Below are positions 8,331 to 17,877 of a DNA stretch of 27,584 bases, piece after piece; position 1 is the first letter of the stretch, and each line of letters begins with the position of its first letter. The translations under genes and the position numbers were made by a program. The DNA lies in the NCBI GenBank assembly GCA_031401035.1, contig JANNRA010000218.1:1-27584 (forward strand), written 5' to 3'. Below the pieces are notes generated by a model. It saw nothing but the letters and a program-made list of their open reading frames with translations, did not search any database and had not been told where the DNA came from. The DNA comes from JANNRA01 sp031401035 (GTDB taxonomy: Bacteria; Desulfobacterota; Binatia; HRBIN30; CADEER01).

Positions 8331-8828
8331 CGATCCTCCAGGCGGCAGCGCGCTCAGTGGCGCGCCGCCCGCCACCGCGCGCGCGCCGCCGGCGCGTCGG
8401 CGCGGGATCCGCCGCACCGGGGATATTGTCGGAGACGCCTTCGCTTGCACACACGCGCGGTCTCTATCGAGATCGGCCGCGTCGACGCAAGATGACACCG
8501 GCCGCCTGCGACGCGGCGTCCGTCGTCCGCCATTGTGACCGTGACCATTGTCACCGTGACCATTGTGACCGTGACCTGGGCGCCCGTGACCCGGGCGGCC
8601 GCGACTTGGGCGGCCGCGACTTGCGCGCCGCCGGCGCGCGGCGTAGCGGCTGTCTCCGCCGATGTCCTCGCCGCGACCGCTCCCCTGGCCAACGCCGCTG
8701 CGCCCCTACCCCGGCGCTGCGGTCCTGCGCCGACCGCCACCGCCGCAGCCGCCGGCAGGTGCGGCGCGGCGTGCCGCGGCGGCATCGATCCCGCCCCCAC
8801 CCCGCCAACGCCGCGAGGAAGCCCGACG
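8331..8828. other. 498-bp divergent intergenic region with no supported gene
   Basis: This lies between two divergently read glycosyltransferase genes and should hold both promoters, though I cannot place boxes with confidence. Open frames crossing it are low-complexity and lack homology-like motifs; I do not call a gene. Its notable content is a degenerate 15-bp tandem repeat at 8531-8620. Confidence 0.5.
8531..8620 (+). repeat. 15-bp tandem repeat array, six units
   Basis: Units 1-3 (8531-8575) are CATTGTGACCGTGAC with one substitution in unit 2. Units 4-6 (8576-8620) are diverged copies ending CGTGAC or CGCGAC and rich in GGGCG. The period stays at 15 bases throughout. GTGAC/GTCAC alternation also gives internal dyads. 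Confidence 0.85.
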
Positions 8829-10010
8829 ATGCTGGTGATGTTGCTACTGGCCGCCTTCAGTGCCGCCGCGATCCTGCTGTGGCTGTCGATCTTCGGCTAC
8901 CTGCTGCTGCTGGCGGCGATGGCGACGCGGCGCCGCGTCCGCAGCCAGGCACCGGTCGAGCTGCCGCCGATCGCGCTGATCCTGCCGACGTTCAACGAAG
9001 CGACGCGCATCGACGCCAAGTTGGCGGATCTGGCGCGCACCGAGTACCCGCGCGACCGCCTGCGGATCATCGTCGTCGACGCACGCTCCAGCGACGACAC
9101 GGTGGAACGGGTCGAGGCGGCGCGCCGCGCCGGGGCACCGATCGAGCTGCTGCGAGCGCCGCAGGCGGGGTCGAAACTCGAGCAACTGCGCTACGCCCTC
9201 GAATCGGTACGCGAGGAGGTGGTGGTCGCCACCGACGCCGATGCCGAGCTCGACCCGGCCTGCGTCCGCCTGCTCGTCGAGTTACTGGGGCGCGATCCGC
9301 ACACGGCCGTCGCCGGGGCGCGCGTGCGCCCCGCGACGCGCCTGCCCGAGGAACGCATCTACTGGTGGTTTCTGAACACCTTGTGGTGGCTCGAGGGCGA
9401 GGCGCTGTCCGCCGCCGCCGTCTCCGGCGTCTGCTACGCCATGCGGCGGCGCGTCGTCCTCGAGGCGCCGCGCGCGCCGGGTGCGGACGACATCCTTTTC
9501 GCACTGGCGGCCGGCGCCACCGGGCACGGCGTGCGGCTGTGCCGTGCCGCCTGGGCACGCGAGACGCGCGTGCCCCAGACGATCGCCGAGTTCGTCCGCT
9601 TCCGCCGCCGCCGCGGCGCCGGCTACTTCGGCGCGCTGCTGGCGCCGCTGCCGGCGACCGGGCTCACCGGCTGGCGCGTCGCGCGCGGCGTGCGCCTGTT
9701 CCACTTCCGCGTCACCCCCGCCACCACCGCCGTCGTCGTCACCAGCGGGCTGGCGCTGCTGTGGACCCCGTACTGGCCGTCGCCGCTCGCCGCCGCGGCC
9801 GGCTTCGCCCTGCCGCTCTTCGCGGCGCTGTTCGCCTCGCGCTCGCTGGCCGACGTCTGCGCGCGGCGCTGGCAGCTGGGGGTCAGGGCCGTCAGCCTGG
9901 TCGGCCTGGTGTGGCTGTCGCTGCTGCTGACGCCGCGCCGCGCCGTCGCCGATCGCGTCCGCGACGCCAGCGCCGCGCCGGAGCTCAGCGACGCGGAGGA
10001 GCCGTCGTGA
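8829..10010 (+). CDS. membrane-anchored glycosyltransferase family 2 (cellulose/hyaluronan synthase-like)
   Basis: A 393-residue protein with an N-terminal membrane helix (about residues 3-31), a cytosolic GT-A domain and two or three C-terminal helices (about 297-315, 318-340 and 351-368). The catalytic part shows IALILPTFNEATRI, IIVVDARSSDDT and VVVATDADAE with the DxD at D136/D138. GADDILFALAAGATGHGV is the acceptor-site region. EFVRFRRRRGAGY occupies the position of the Q/RxxRW region of processive synthases without matching it exactly. The ATG was chosen because GAGGAAG precedes it at a good distance and because it begins the membrane helix; an open extension of about 98 codons upstream is low-complexity and includes the 15-bp repeat. 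It could elongate or modify a surface glycan. Confidence 0.9.
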   Translation: MLVMLLLAAFSAAAILLWLSIFGYLLLLAAMATRRRVRSQAPVELPPIALILPTFNEATRIDAKLADLARTEYPRDRLRIIVVDARSSDDTVERVEAARRAGAPIELLRAPQAGSKLEQLRYALESVREEVVVATDADAELDPACVRLLVELLGRDPHTAVAGARVRPATRLPEERIYWWFLNTLWWLEGEALSAAAVSGVCYAMRRRVVLEAPRAPGADDILFALAAGATGHGVRLCRAAWARETRVPQTIAEFVRFRRRRGAGYFGALLAPLPATGLTGWRVARGVRLFHFRVTPATTAVVVTSGLALLWTPYWPSPLAAAAGFALPLFAALFASRSLADVCARRWQLGVRAVSLVGLVWLSLLLTPRRAVADRVRDASAAPELSDAEEPS

Positions 10011-10314
10011 GATCGCCGGCGCCGATCGCCACGAGCACCCGGCGCGCCATCGCCTGCGGCGAGAAGCGGTCGGCCGCTGCACTGGCGATCGCCTGACCCC
10101 TGCTCGTCCGCGCCGCGCCGAGTCCGCGCACCAGATCCGCATCGAGGACGGCGGCGGCCGGCACCAGCATCTCCGTTTTGATCCAGCCCGGAGGGGCGAC
10201 GATGGCGCAGCCGGCCGCCTGCGCTTCGGCGACTGCCAAGCCGAGCGACTCGGCGCAGCCGGGTACGAACGCACAGCATCCGGCGAACGACTGCAGGTAG
10301 TCGTCGTGCGGCAT
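9985..10314 (-). pseudogene. C-terminal remnant of a GT4-like glycosyltransferase
   Basis: The 109-codon frame opens MPHDDYLQSFAGCCAFV and continues PGCAESLGLAVAEAQAAGC. This is the recognisable donor-binding half of GT-B, GT4-type glycosyltransferases (the ExxGLxxxEAxAxGxPVxA pattern), where the full enzyme has about 350-400 residues. The N-terminal 250 or more residues are missing: gpsA ends only 86 bases upstream and no frame in that gap resembles a GT4. Its 3' end overlaps the convergent membrane GT gene by 26 bases. An ATG is present, so a short peptide could be made, but catalysis would be impossible. The likely history is deletion of a former island gene. Confidence 0.65.
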
Positions 10315-10400
10315 GGCGGGCCAGGTAGGCGGTCGCGGCGCGCAAGCGCAAGGCGGCGACCGCAGCGCCCCGCACTCGGGGCGTGACGGCGGCGTCTCGC

Positions 10401-11402
10401 TCAGCCCGGATCCAACTCCGAGCCCGCCGAGACGCGCAGCAGGCCGCGGTAGGCCTGCGAGGGGCGGCTGCCCTCGTGCACGACGCGGTAGACCTCGTGC
10501 GCGATCGGCATCTCGACACCGTACTTGGCGGCGAGCGTCATCACCACCCGCGAGGTCTTCACGCCTTCCGCCACCATGTGCATCTCGGCGCAGATCTCGT
10601 CGATGCTACGGCCCTTGCCGAGTTGTTCGCCGACGCAGCGGTTGCGGCTCTGCTTGCTGGCGCACGTCGCGACCAGGTCGCCGAGGCCGGCGAGACCGGC
10701 GAAGGTGTGCGGCAGGCCGCCCATGGCGACGCCGAGTCGGGTGATCTCGGCCAGACCGCGCGTGATCACCGCCGCCTTGGTGTTGTCACCTACGCCGAGG
10801 CCATCCCCCATGCCGGCGGCGATGGCGATGACGTTCTTCATCGCGCCGCCGATCTCGCAGCCGACGACGTCCTGGCTGGTGTAGACGCGGAAGATCTTCG
10901 AGCGGAAGACGGCCTGCAGCTCGCGCACGATGGTCTCGTCATCCATCGCCACGACGCTGGCGGCGGCGAAGCCGCTCATGATCTCGCGCGCCAGGTTGGG
11001 ACCGCTGAGGACGCCGGCCGGGTGACCGGGCAGGACCTGGTTGACCACCTCGGTCATGCGCAGCAGCGAATCCTGCTCGAGCCCTTTGGCGAGGCTGATC
11101 ACCGGCACCCAGGGGCGGATGTGGGCGCGCACCTGCTCCAGCGTGGAGCGGAACCCATGCGAGGGCACGCCCATCAGGACGACGTCGGCACCGCCGACGG
11201 CGTCGGCCATCGAACTCGTGGCGCGCAGATCGCGGCCGATGCGCGCCGTGCCGAGGTAACGCGTGTTGGTGCGCTGGGTGTTGATCTCCTCGGCCAGCGC
11301 CGGGTCGCGCGCCCACAGCACGGTCGGGCAGTTGTGGGCGGCGATCGATGCGACGGTGGTTCCCCAGGAGCCGGCGCCGATGACGGCGACAGAAAGGCGC
11401 AT
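10401..11402 (-). CDS. gpsA: glycerol-3-phosphate dehydrogenase [NAD(P)+]
   Basis: A 333-residue protein of standard length for GpsA, which reduces dihydroxyacetone phosphate to sn-glycerol 3-phosphate for phospholipid synthesis. The Rossmann motif VIGAGSWGT is at residues 7-15, SLAKGLE holds K106, LSGPNLAREI is at 132-141, CEIGGAMKNVIAI holds the catalytic K189, and GLGDLVATC is at 239-247. It is cytosolic. The ATG start fits the family N-terminus exactly, though the upstream ribosome site is weak. It follows the acyl-CoA synthetase on the same strand with 132 bases between, a plausible lipid-related grouping. All catalytic residues appear intact. Confidence 0.97.
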   Translation of the reverse strand: MRLSVAVIGAGSWGTTVASIAAHNCPTVLWARDPALAEEINTQRTNTRYLGTARIGRDLRATSSMADAVGGADVVLMGVPSHGFRSTLEQVRAHIRPWVPVISLAKGLEQDSLLRMTEVVNQVLPGHPAGVLSGPNLAREIMSGFAAASVVAMDDETIVRELQAVFRSKIFRVYTSQDVVGCEIGGAMKNVIAIAAGMGDGLGVGDNTKAAVITRGLAEITRLGVAMGGLPHTFAGLAGLGDLVATCASKQSRNRCVGEQLGKGRSIDEICAEMHMVAEGVKTSRVVMTLAAKYGVEMPIAHEVYRVVHEGSRPSQAYRGLLRVSAGSELDPG

Positions 11403-11523
11403 GGCGGCAGAGGTAGGCCGACGCGGCGCCGGCGGTCAAACGGCCGGAGAATCGGGTGGCGGCGCCGACCTGGCGATAGTGGTCGACGGCGCGCGCGACC
11501 GCGTCGCGGCTGGCGGTGGACAT
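11403..11523 (-). pseudogene. possible N-terminal gene stub between acyl-CoA synthetase and gpsA
   Basis: An ATG follows a strong GGGAGG ribosome site at five-base spacing, right after the acyl-CoA synthetase stop. It opens MSTASRDAVARAVDHYRQVG and goes on GAATRFSGRL, which reads like real protein. After about 40 codons the frame runs into gpsA in another frame and becomes Arg/Pro-rich noise. I do not recognise the family. It may be the beginning of a gene whose remainder was deleted, or a chance start. Confidence 0.25.
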
Positions 11524-11534
11524 GCCGACCTCCC

Positions 11535-13112
<1,578 letters not shown>

Positions 13113-13116
13113 CGGC

Positions 13117-13479
13117 TCAGTCCTCGCGATGCACCGTCGCGGGTGAGAACGCCGGCAGGCAGACGGCGAGGTACTCGGCGCCCTCGGACCCCGGCGTGCG
13201 GTAGCAGACCCGCTCGCCCGGCAGCGCGATGAGCGCCTGGCCGGCGTGCACCTCGATAACGCCGCCGTCGTGCTCCACCTGCACCATCCCCTTCAGGACG
13301 ATGGTGTACTCCGTGAAGTCCGGCCGCTGGCGCGGCTCCTCCCAGCCCCCCGGCGAGCGCATGTGCGCGATGCTCAGGGTCGCGGTCTGCGAGTTCACTC
13401 GACCGACGTACTCGTCGATCAGCTTCGGCTTATTGCCGGCGGCCTCGATGCGGGTCGGCGCGGCGATGAGATGCGGCAT
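13117..13479 (-). CDS. cupin domain-containing protein
   Basis: A 120-residue single-domain cupin. TEYTIVLKGMVQVEHDGGVIEVHAGQALIALPGERVCY shows the paired cupin motifs, with Gly-rich turns between beta strands, but a full set of metal-binding histidines and glutamate is not obvious. It opens MPHLIAAPTRIEAAGNKPK, typical of small stand-alone cupins that act on or bind small molecules. I chose the internal ATG over an upstream TTG that would add 12 unconserved residues. It sits four bases ahead of the acyl-CoA synthetase, suggesting a linked role in metabolising a carboxylic acid; this is inference from spacing only. Confidence 0.85.
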   Translation of the reverse strand: MPHLIAAPTRIEAAGNKPKLIDEYVGRVNSQTATLSIAHMRSPGGWEEPRQRPDFTEYTIVLKGMVQVEHDGGVIEVHAGQALIALPGERVCYRTPGSEGAEYLAVCLPAFSPATVHRED

Positions 13480-13524
13480 GCCCGTCGATATGTCGGGGCG
13501 GGCGCCGCAGCGCAAGGCGCGCGC

Positions 13525-14253
13525 TTACGGGTGGTCGGCGCGCAGCTGCTCGTAGCGGCGCATGATCTTGCGCACGTAGCCGACCCGCTTGGCGCGCGCG
13601 CTGGACATCTGCAGCACCGGCCGCGGCCCCATGTTGTAGGCGGCCATGGCGCGGAACGGGCAGTCGAGCATGCCCTGCAGCTCGCTCAGGTACTGGACGC
13701 CGATGCGGACGTTCTCGTGCGGGTCCCGCAGGGTCGCCGATCCGTTCCACCGCACCCCGGCGCGCTTGGCCACATCGCGCGCCGTCGACGGCAACAGCTG
13801 GGTGAGGCCGATGGCGCCGCGACCGTTCACCCCAGGGCGGCAGCCGCTCTCGATCTGGATGAGGGCGGTGATGAAGAGCGGGTCGTAGCCGTGCTCGGCG
13901 CTCTCCTCGTTGATCGTCTCCGCAATGCGCAGGCGCTGTGCGTTGGGCAGGCGGTTTGGACAGTCGGTCAGGGCGGCGGCGACGGAGTCGACCGGATCCT
14001 TGACCGGCGCCGCCTCGGCAAGCGGCGCCCCAGCAGGGACCGCTTCAGGGTCGGCCGAATCAGGGTCCGAATAGAGGTCGGCGGCGACCACCGAGCGCGG
14101 CGCCTCGACCGGGCTCGGCGCCATGTTCAGGAGCCCGATCAGCACCCATCCGCCGGCCAGCCCCAGACGGAGCGACAGACGGGAGCGGGCGGGCGTGGCA
14201 GTAGCGGGCGTAGTGATGGCAGAGTCCATGGACCGGGAATGGTGTTGCTGCAT
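13525..14253 (-). CDS. lytic murein transglycosylase, SLT domain
   Basis: A 242-residue envelope protein. Residues 26-44 form a hydrophobic segment after a basic start, either a signal-anchor or an uncleaved signal peptide. A proline/alanine-rich linker follows to about residue 95. The catalytic domain (about 105-235) has the general acid E135 in IQIESGC, GAIGLTQLLPSTA (147-159) and the substrate-groove motif AYNMGP (205-210), all diagnostic of family 1 (Slt70/MltC-like) lytic transglycosylases cleaving the MurNAc-GlcNAc bond. The ATG is preceded by GGGGAGGA, a strong ribosome site. It probably heads the minus-strand series transglycosylase, cupin, acyl-CoA synthetase, and is divergent from the peroxiredoxin with 198 bases between them. 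Confidence 0.93.
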   Translation of the reverse strand: MQQHHSRSMDSAITTPATATPARSRLSLRLGLAGGWVLIGLLNMAPSPVEAPRSVVAADLYSDPDSADPEAVPAGAPLAEAAPVKDPVDSVAAALTDCPNRLPNAQRLRIAETINEESAEHGYDPLFITALIQIESGCRPGVNGRGAIGLTQLLPSTARDVAKRAGVRWNGSATLRDPHENVRIGVQYLSELQGMLDCPFRAMAAYNMGPRPVLQMSSARAKRVGYVRKIMRRYEQLRADHP

Positions 14254-14451
14254 GGCGCGCGTCCTCCCCTTCGAGCGAGCCGAGTCGTCACGGATGTGCA
14301 GCGGCGACAGTGCGGATGGTCGCGGACCTCGGCGCCAAAGGCAACCCAGGCGGCTGTCAAAAGCCCTTATGCGCCCCGCAAGCAGGGCTCATGCACGGTG
14401 TTCCGCGAACAGGGTGCGCGAGGGCGATGACCATGCTAAGCGCTTGAATTC

Positions 14452-14904
14452 ATGGCAAACACACCAGACGTAGGCGACCGCGCACCGGACTTCACGCTGC
14501 CCTCGACGCAAGGTCCCGTCAGCCTGAAGAAAGCACTCGGCGATGGCGCGGTACTGCTGGTCTTCTATCCCGGCGACGATACGCCGGTGTGCACCAAGCA
14601 GCTGTGCAACTACCGCGACAACCTCTCCGTCTTCGCCGATCTCGGGGTGCAGATCATCGCCATCAACCATCAGGGCGAGGATTCGCACCGACGCTTCGCG
14701 GCCAAGCACGAGCTGCCGTTCCCGGTCGTGGCCGATGCCGGCGGCGCGGTCTGCCGGCAGTACGGGGCGCTCAACTTCCTCGGCATGGCCAAGCGCGCCC
14801 TGGTCCTGGTCGGGGCCGACGGCCGGATCAAGTGGCGGCGGACCGATTTCCCCATTTTCCACCAGACGGCCGCCGACATCCGCCAAGCCGTCGCGGGACT
14901 GTAG
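14452..14904 (+). CDS. bcp: thioredoxin-dependent peroxiredoxin, BCP/PrxQ subfamily
   Basis: A 150-residue peroxiredoxin that reduces hydrogen and organic peroxides with thiol donors. YPGDDTPVCTKQLC contains P40, T44, the peroxidatic C47 and a resolving cysteine C52 five residues later, the signature of the PrxQ alpha type. GDRAPDFTLPSTQGPVSL is the normal N-terminus. The length is standard. The ATG has no clear Shine-Dalgarno, so the start rests on homology. It is divergent from the transglycosylase gene and monocistronic, since the next downstream sequence is a relic on the opposite strand. Confidence 0.95.
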   Translation: MANTPDVGDRAPDFTLPSTQGPVSLKKALGDGAVLLVFYPGDDTPVCTKQLCNYRDNLSVFADLGVQIIAINHQGEDSHRRFAAKHELPFPVVADAGGAVCRQYGALNFLGMAKRALVLVGADGRIKWRRTDFPIFHQTAADIRQAVAGL

Positions 14905-14923
14905 TGGCGGGGCTGTAGCGGGG

Positions 14924-15420
14924 CTATAAATGAGGGGCGCCGGCCAGGGCCTCGGCCAGGTACGGGAGCGCCTCGTCGGCGAGCGACAGGTCGGGCGCCA
15001 GGCGCTTGCCGAGCCCCTCGGCGGCCATCAGCGCCAGGTTGACCATCGTCATGTGGCTGCTGGCGTGGATACGGTGCCGGCGCAGGATGTCGGAGATGCG
15101 GCCGATCGCGAGGGTCACCTGCAGATTGCCGAGGCCGCGACGCACCAGGCTGTCGACCAGGCCGAGGTCGAGCAGGACCACCCGCTGCGGCGCAAAGAAG
15201 CGCAGGGTGGCCGGCGTGCAGGTCGGCGTGCACGAAGCCGTGCGAAAAGATCATGCGGCAGACGCAGCGCATGCCGGCGGTGACGACGCGACGCACGTCG
15301 ATGGCGTGCGCGTCGATGTCGACCTCGCGCACGCGCGCGATGAACACCATGGTCAGCACCGCGTCGCTGCACGCCGCCGGGTAGAGGCGCGGGAAGGCGA
15401 TGTCGGGGTCGGCGGCTGGC
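14924..15420 (-). pseudogene. frameshifted, truncated AarF/UbiB (ABC1) kinase remnant
   Basis: Two adjoining minus-strand frames together reproduce the C-terminal half of an ABC1-family atypical kinase. The upstream frame reads DPDIAFPRLYP, SDAVLTMVFIARV and then the catalytic loop HGFVHADLHAG. The downstream frame continues TLRFFAPQRVVLLDLGLVDS (the DLG metal motif), with a helical tail ending at a TAG. A one-base surplus near 15205-15210 separates them; removing it restores HADLHAG-HLRFF. The N-terminal kinase half, including the KxGQ motif, is absent because the divergent hydrolase gene begins there. Both a frameshift and a truncation make a pseudogene call safe. UbiB-type proteins support ubiquinone synthesis, so another intact copy would be expected elsewhere. 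Confidence 0.8.
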
Positions 15421-15508
15421 TCGGCAGGCGCGGCCGCCGGCCAGCGACCGTTGTCGGGCAGCGGGGGGTGGGTTGTCGAAGCGCGCCGCAGCGGCGAAGG
15501 ACCACCGT

Positions 15509-16399
15509 ATGTCCGCCGCCGAGGCCATGGCGCGCGACCTGCTGTCGCGGGCGACGCACCGCACCATCGGGCTGCCCTCACGAGGCGTCGAGATCGCCTT
15601 GCTCGATTGGGGCGGCACCGGGCCGTTGGCGCTGCTGCACCATGCCAACGGCTTCTGCAAAGGCATGTGGGCGGAGGTCGCCGAGGCCATCCGCGGCCGC
15701 TTCCACGTCGTCGCCATGGACGCGCGTGGGCACGGCGATTCCTCGCGCCCGGACGACCCGCGCGCCTACGAGTGGCACCACTTCGCCGAGGATCTGGTCG
15801 CCGTCGCCGCGCATCTGGCGCACGAGCGCGGCGGCAGGCCGGTGGCCCTCGGCATCGGCCACTCCTTCGGCGGCACGGCGATGATCGGCGCCGCGGCGCG
15901 CCGCCCGGAGCTCTTCCAGCGCCTGCTGCTGGTCGATCCGGTGGTCCCACCGCCGCCGAGTGCAGGCATCGATCCCACCAAACTGCCGCATCTGCGCAAG
16001 CTGGTCGACGGCGCCCGCCGCCGGCGCGCCCACTGGCCGTCGCGCGCCGCGGCGCGGGCCTACTGCCGCGAACGGCGGTTCTTCTCCGACTGGCGGCCGG
16101 AGGCACTCGAGCTCTACCTTCTCGACGGCCTGCGCGCGGCCGCCCATGGCGGCGTCGAACTGAAGTGTCCGGGCGCGGTCGAGGCGGCGGTGTTCGGCAG
16201 CAGTACCTCGATCGACCTGTTCGCGCTGGCGGCGCGGGTCACCGCCCCGACGCTGCTGCTGTGGGCGGAACGCGGCCAGTTCCCGCGTCCGGTCCACGAC
16301 GCGCTCGCCGCGACGCTGCGAGCCGGACATCTGCGCGCCGTCGCCTGCGGTCACCTCGTGCCGATGGAGCGGCCGGACCTGGTGGTGGCCGCCGTCTGA
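15509..16399 (+). CDS. alpha/beta hydrolase
   Basis: A 296-residue serine hydrolase of the alpha/beta fold. HHANGFCKGMW is the oxyanion-hole region, AMDARGHGDSS the strand-4 turn, GIGHSFGG the nucleophile elbow with S119, and GHLVPMERP holds the catalytic H282 near the C-terminus. LLLWAERGQF is the likely acid region; the exact acid residue is not certain. The ATG is preceded by GAAGGA at seven bases, and a TTG 36 bases upstream is less likely. It is divergent from the kinase relic and 74 bases upstream of the amidase, so a two-gene hydrolytic unit is possible. The substrate class (esterase, lipase or dehalogenase-like) cannot be decided. Confidence 0.92.
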   Translation: MSAAEAMARDLLSRATHRTIGLPSRGVEIALLDWGGTGPLALLHHANGFCKGMWAEVAEAIRGRFHVVAMDARGHGDSSRPDDPRAYEWHHFAEDLVAVAAHLAHERGGRPVALGIGHSFGGTAMIGAAARRPELFQRLLLVDPVVPPPPSAGIDPTKLPHLRKLVDGARRRRAHWPSRAAARAYCRERRFFSDWRPEALELYLLDGLRAAAHGGVELKCPGAVEAAVFGSSTSIDLFALAARVTAPTLLLWAERGQFPRPVHDALAATLRAGHLRAVACGHLVPMERPDLVVAAV

Positions 16400-16473
16400 G
16401 CCGGGCGGGCGCGACGCGGACGCTCCCTGTCCGCGGCTACCCTTCCGCGCGGGCCTGCCGTAGGGTGCGGCGC

Positions 16474-17877
16474 ATGCGTGCAGACGACCTCTGCTGGCTG
16501 TCGCTGGGCGCGGCGTCGGAGTTGATCGCCAGTGGCGCCCTGTCGCCGGTCGAATTGACCGCGGCGGTGCTCGAGCGCATCGCGCGCCTCGACCCGACCC
16601 TGCACGCCTTCCTCGCCGTGCTGCCCGAGCGCGCCCTGGCGGCGGCGCGCGCGGCCGAGACTGAGATTGCGGCGGGGCGGCGGCGCGGGCCGCTGCACGG
16701 CGTGCCGGTGGCGGTGAAGGACCTCTGCGACCTGGCCGGCACGGTCACCACGTGTGCGTCGACGGTCCTCGGCGCGCCGCCCGCCGCCGCCGACGCCACC
16801 TGTGTCGCGCGCCTGGCGGAGGCCGGCGCGGTCATCGTCGGCAAGACCAATCTCACCGAGTTCGCCCTCATGGGCTACCACCCGGCGCTGCCGCGCCCGC
16901 GCAATCCGTGGCGCCTCGACTACGACACCGGCGGCTCGTCGAGCGGTTCGGCGGCGGCGGTCGCCGCCGGCCTGTGCGGCGCCGCGCTGGGCACCGACAC
17001 CGGCGGCTCGATCCGCCTGCCGTCGGCGTGGTGCGGCGTCGTCGGCCTGAAGCCGACCTGGGGCCGCGTCAGCCGCGCCGGCGTCTTCCCGCTCGGCGCC
17101 TCGCTCGACCATGTCGGGCCGCTGGCGCGCTGCGTCGCCGACGCCGCGCTGCTGCTCGACGCCCTCGCCGGTCCGGACCCGCGCGACCCGACCGCCCTGC
17201 GCGCCGCGCCGCCCGCCTGCAGCGCAGCCCTGGCCGGCGGCGTGCGCGGACTGCGCATCGGCTGGGACGACGCCTTCGTCGCCGCCGGCGCCCATCCGCT
17301 GGTCGCCGCCGCCGTGCGCGAGACGCTGCGCGTACTGGCCGAGGCCGGCGCACAGATCGTCGAGGTCCGCCTGCCGCCGGTCGATGACCTGCTGCACGCC
17401 TGGCCGGTGCTCTGCGGTGGCGACGCCGCCGCCGCCCACGCCGCCACGTGGCCGGCGCGCGCCGACGACTACGGACCGTCGTTCCGCTCCTTCCTCGCCT
17501 ACACCGACACCCTGTCGGCGCGCGACTACGCCGTCATGCACGAGCGCCGGCTGATCTGGCGCGGGGCGCTGCGCGGCGTCTTCGAGAGCATCGACGCGCT
17601 CGCCTGCCCGTCCGCCTTCTCCACCGCGCTGCCGCTCGACGCCATCGACGTCACCGGCCCGTTCTCGCCCGACATCGCGCCGTTCATGCGCTTCACCGCG
17701 CCGTTCAATTTCAGCGGCAGCCCGACGCTGTCCGTGCCCTGCGGCTTCACCGCCGACGGCCTGCCGCACAGCGTCCAGTTCGTCGGCCCGCTCCTCGGTG
17801 AGGCGCTGCTGTGCCGCATCGGCCACGCCTACGAGCAGGCGACCGACTGGCATCGCCGCCGACCGCCGCTGCCCTGA
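16474..17877 (+). CDS. amidase (amidase signature family)
   Basis: A 467-residue amidase signature enzyme that hydrolyses carboxamides with a Ser-cisSer-Lys triad. K82 in VAVKDL, cis-Ser S155 in GGSSSGSAAAVAAG and nucleophile S179 in DTGGSIRLPSAWCG are all present. AGAVIVGKTNLTEFALMG and the C-terminal GSPTLSVPCGF complete the family pattern. The length is normal for GatA-type amidases, but no GatB or GatC neighbours exist and the sequence reads as a stand-alone amidase, so a tRNA amidotransferase role is unlikely. The ATG follows AGGGTG at eight bases. Its stop codon falls in a 13-bp tandem duplication. Confidence 0.93.
   Translation: MRADDLCWLSLGAASELIASGALSPVELTAAVLERIARLDPTLHAFLAVLPERALAAARAAETEIAAGRRRGPLHGVPVAVKDLCDLAGTVTTCASTVLGAPPAAADATCVARLAEAGAVIVGKTNLTEFALMGYHPALPRPRNPWRLDYDTGGSSSGSAAAVAAGLCGAALGTDTGGSIRLPSAWCGVVGLKPTWGRVSRAGVFPLGASLDHVGPLARCVADAALLLDALAGPDPRDPTALRAAPPACSAALAGGVRGLRIGWDDAFVAAGAHPLVAAAVRETLRVLAEAGAQIVEVRLPPVDDLLHAWPVLCGGDAAAAHAATWPARADDYGPSFRSFLAYTDTLSARDYAVMHERRLIWRGALRGVFESIDALACPSAFSTALPLDAIDVTGPFSPDIAPFMRFTAPFNFSGSPTLSVPCGFTADGLPHSVQFVGPLLGEALLCRIGHAYEQATDWHRRRPPLP

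Noticed and set aside
8331..8498. An N-terminal extension of the GT2 gene ending at 7557
   Set aside because: The added 56 residues lack protein-like composition, and GGAGG precedes the GTG at 8330, where the family sequence begins.
8535..8828. An N-terminal extension of about 98 codons to the membrane glycosyltransferase
   Set aside because: It is made of the 15-bp repeat and low-complexity sequence; a good ribosome site and the membrane helix begin at the internal ATG.
16474..17877. GatA subunit of the Glu-tRNA amidotransferase
   Set aside because: The triad is shared with all amidase signature enzymes, there is no gatB or gatC nearby, and the sequence reads as a stand-alone amidase next to an alpha/beta hydrolase.
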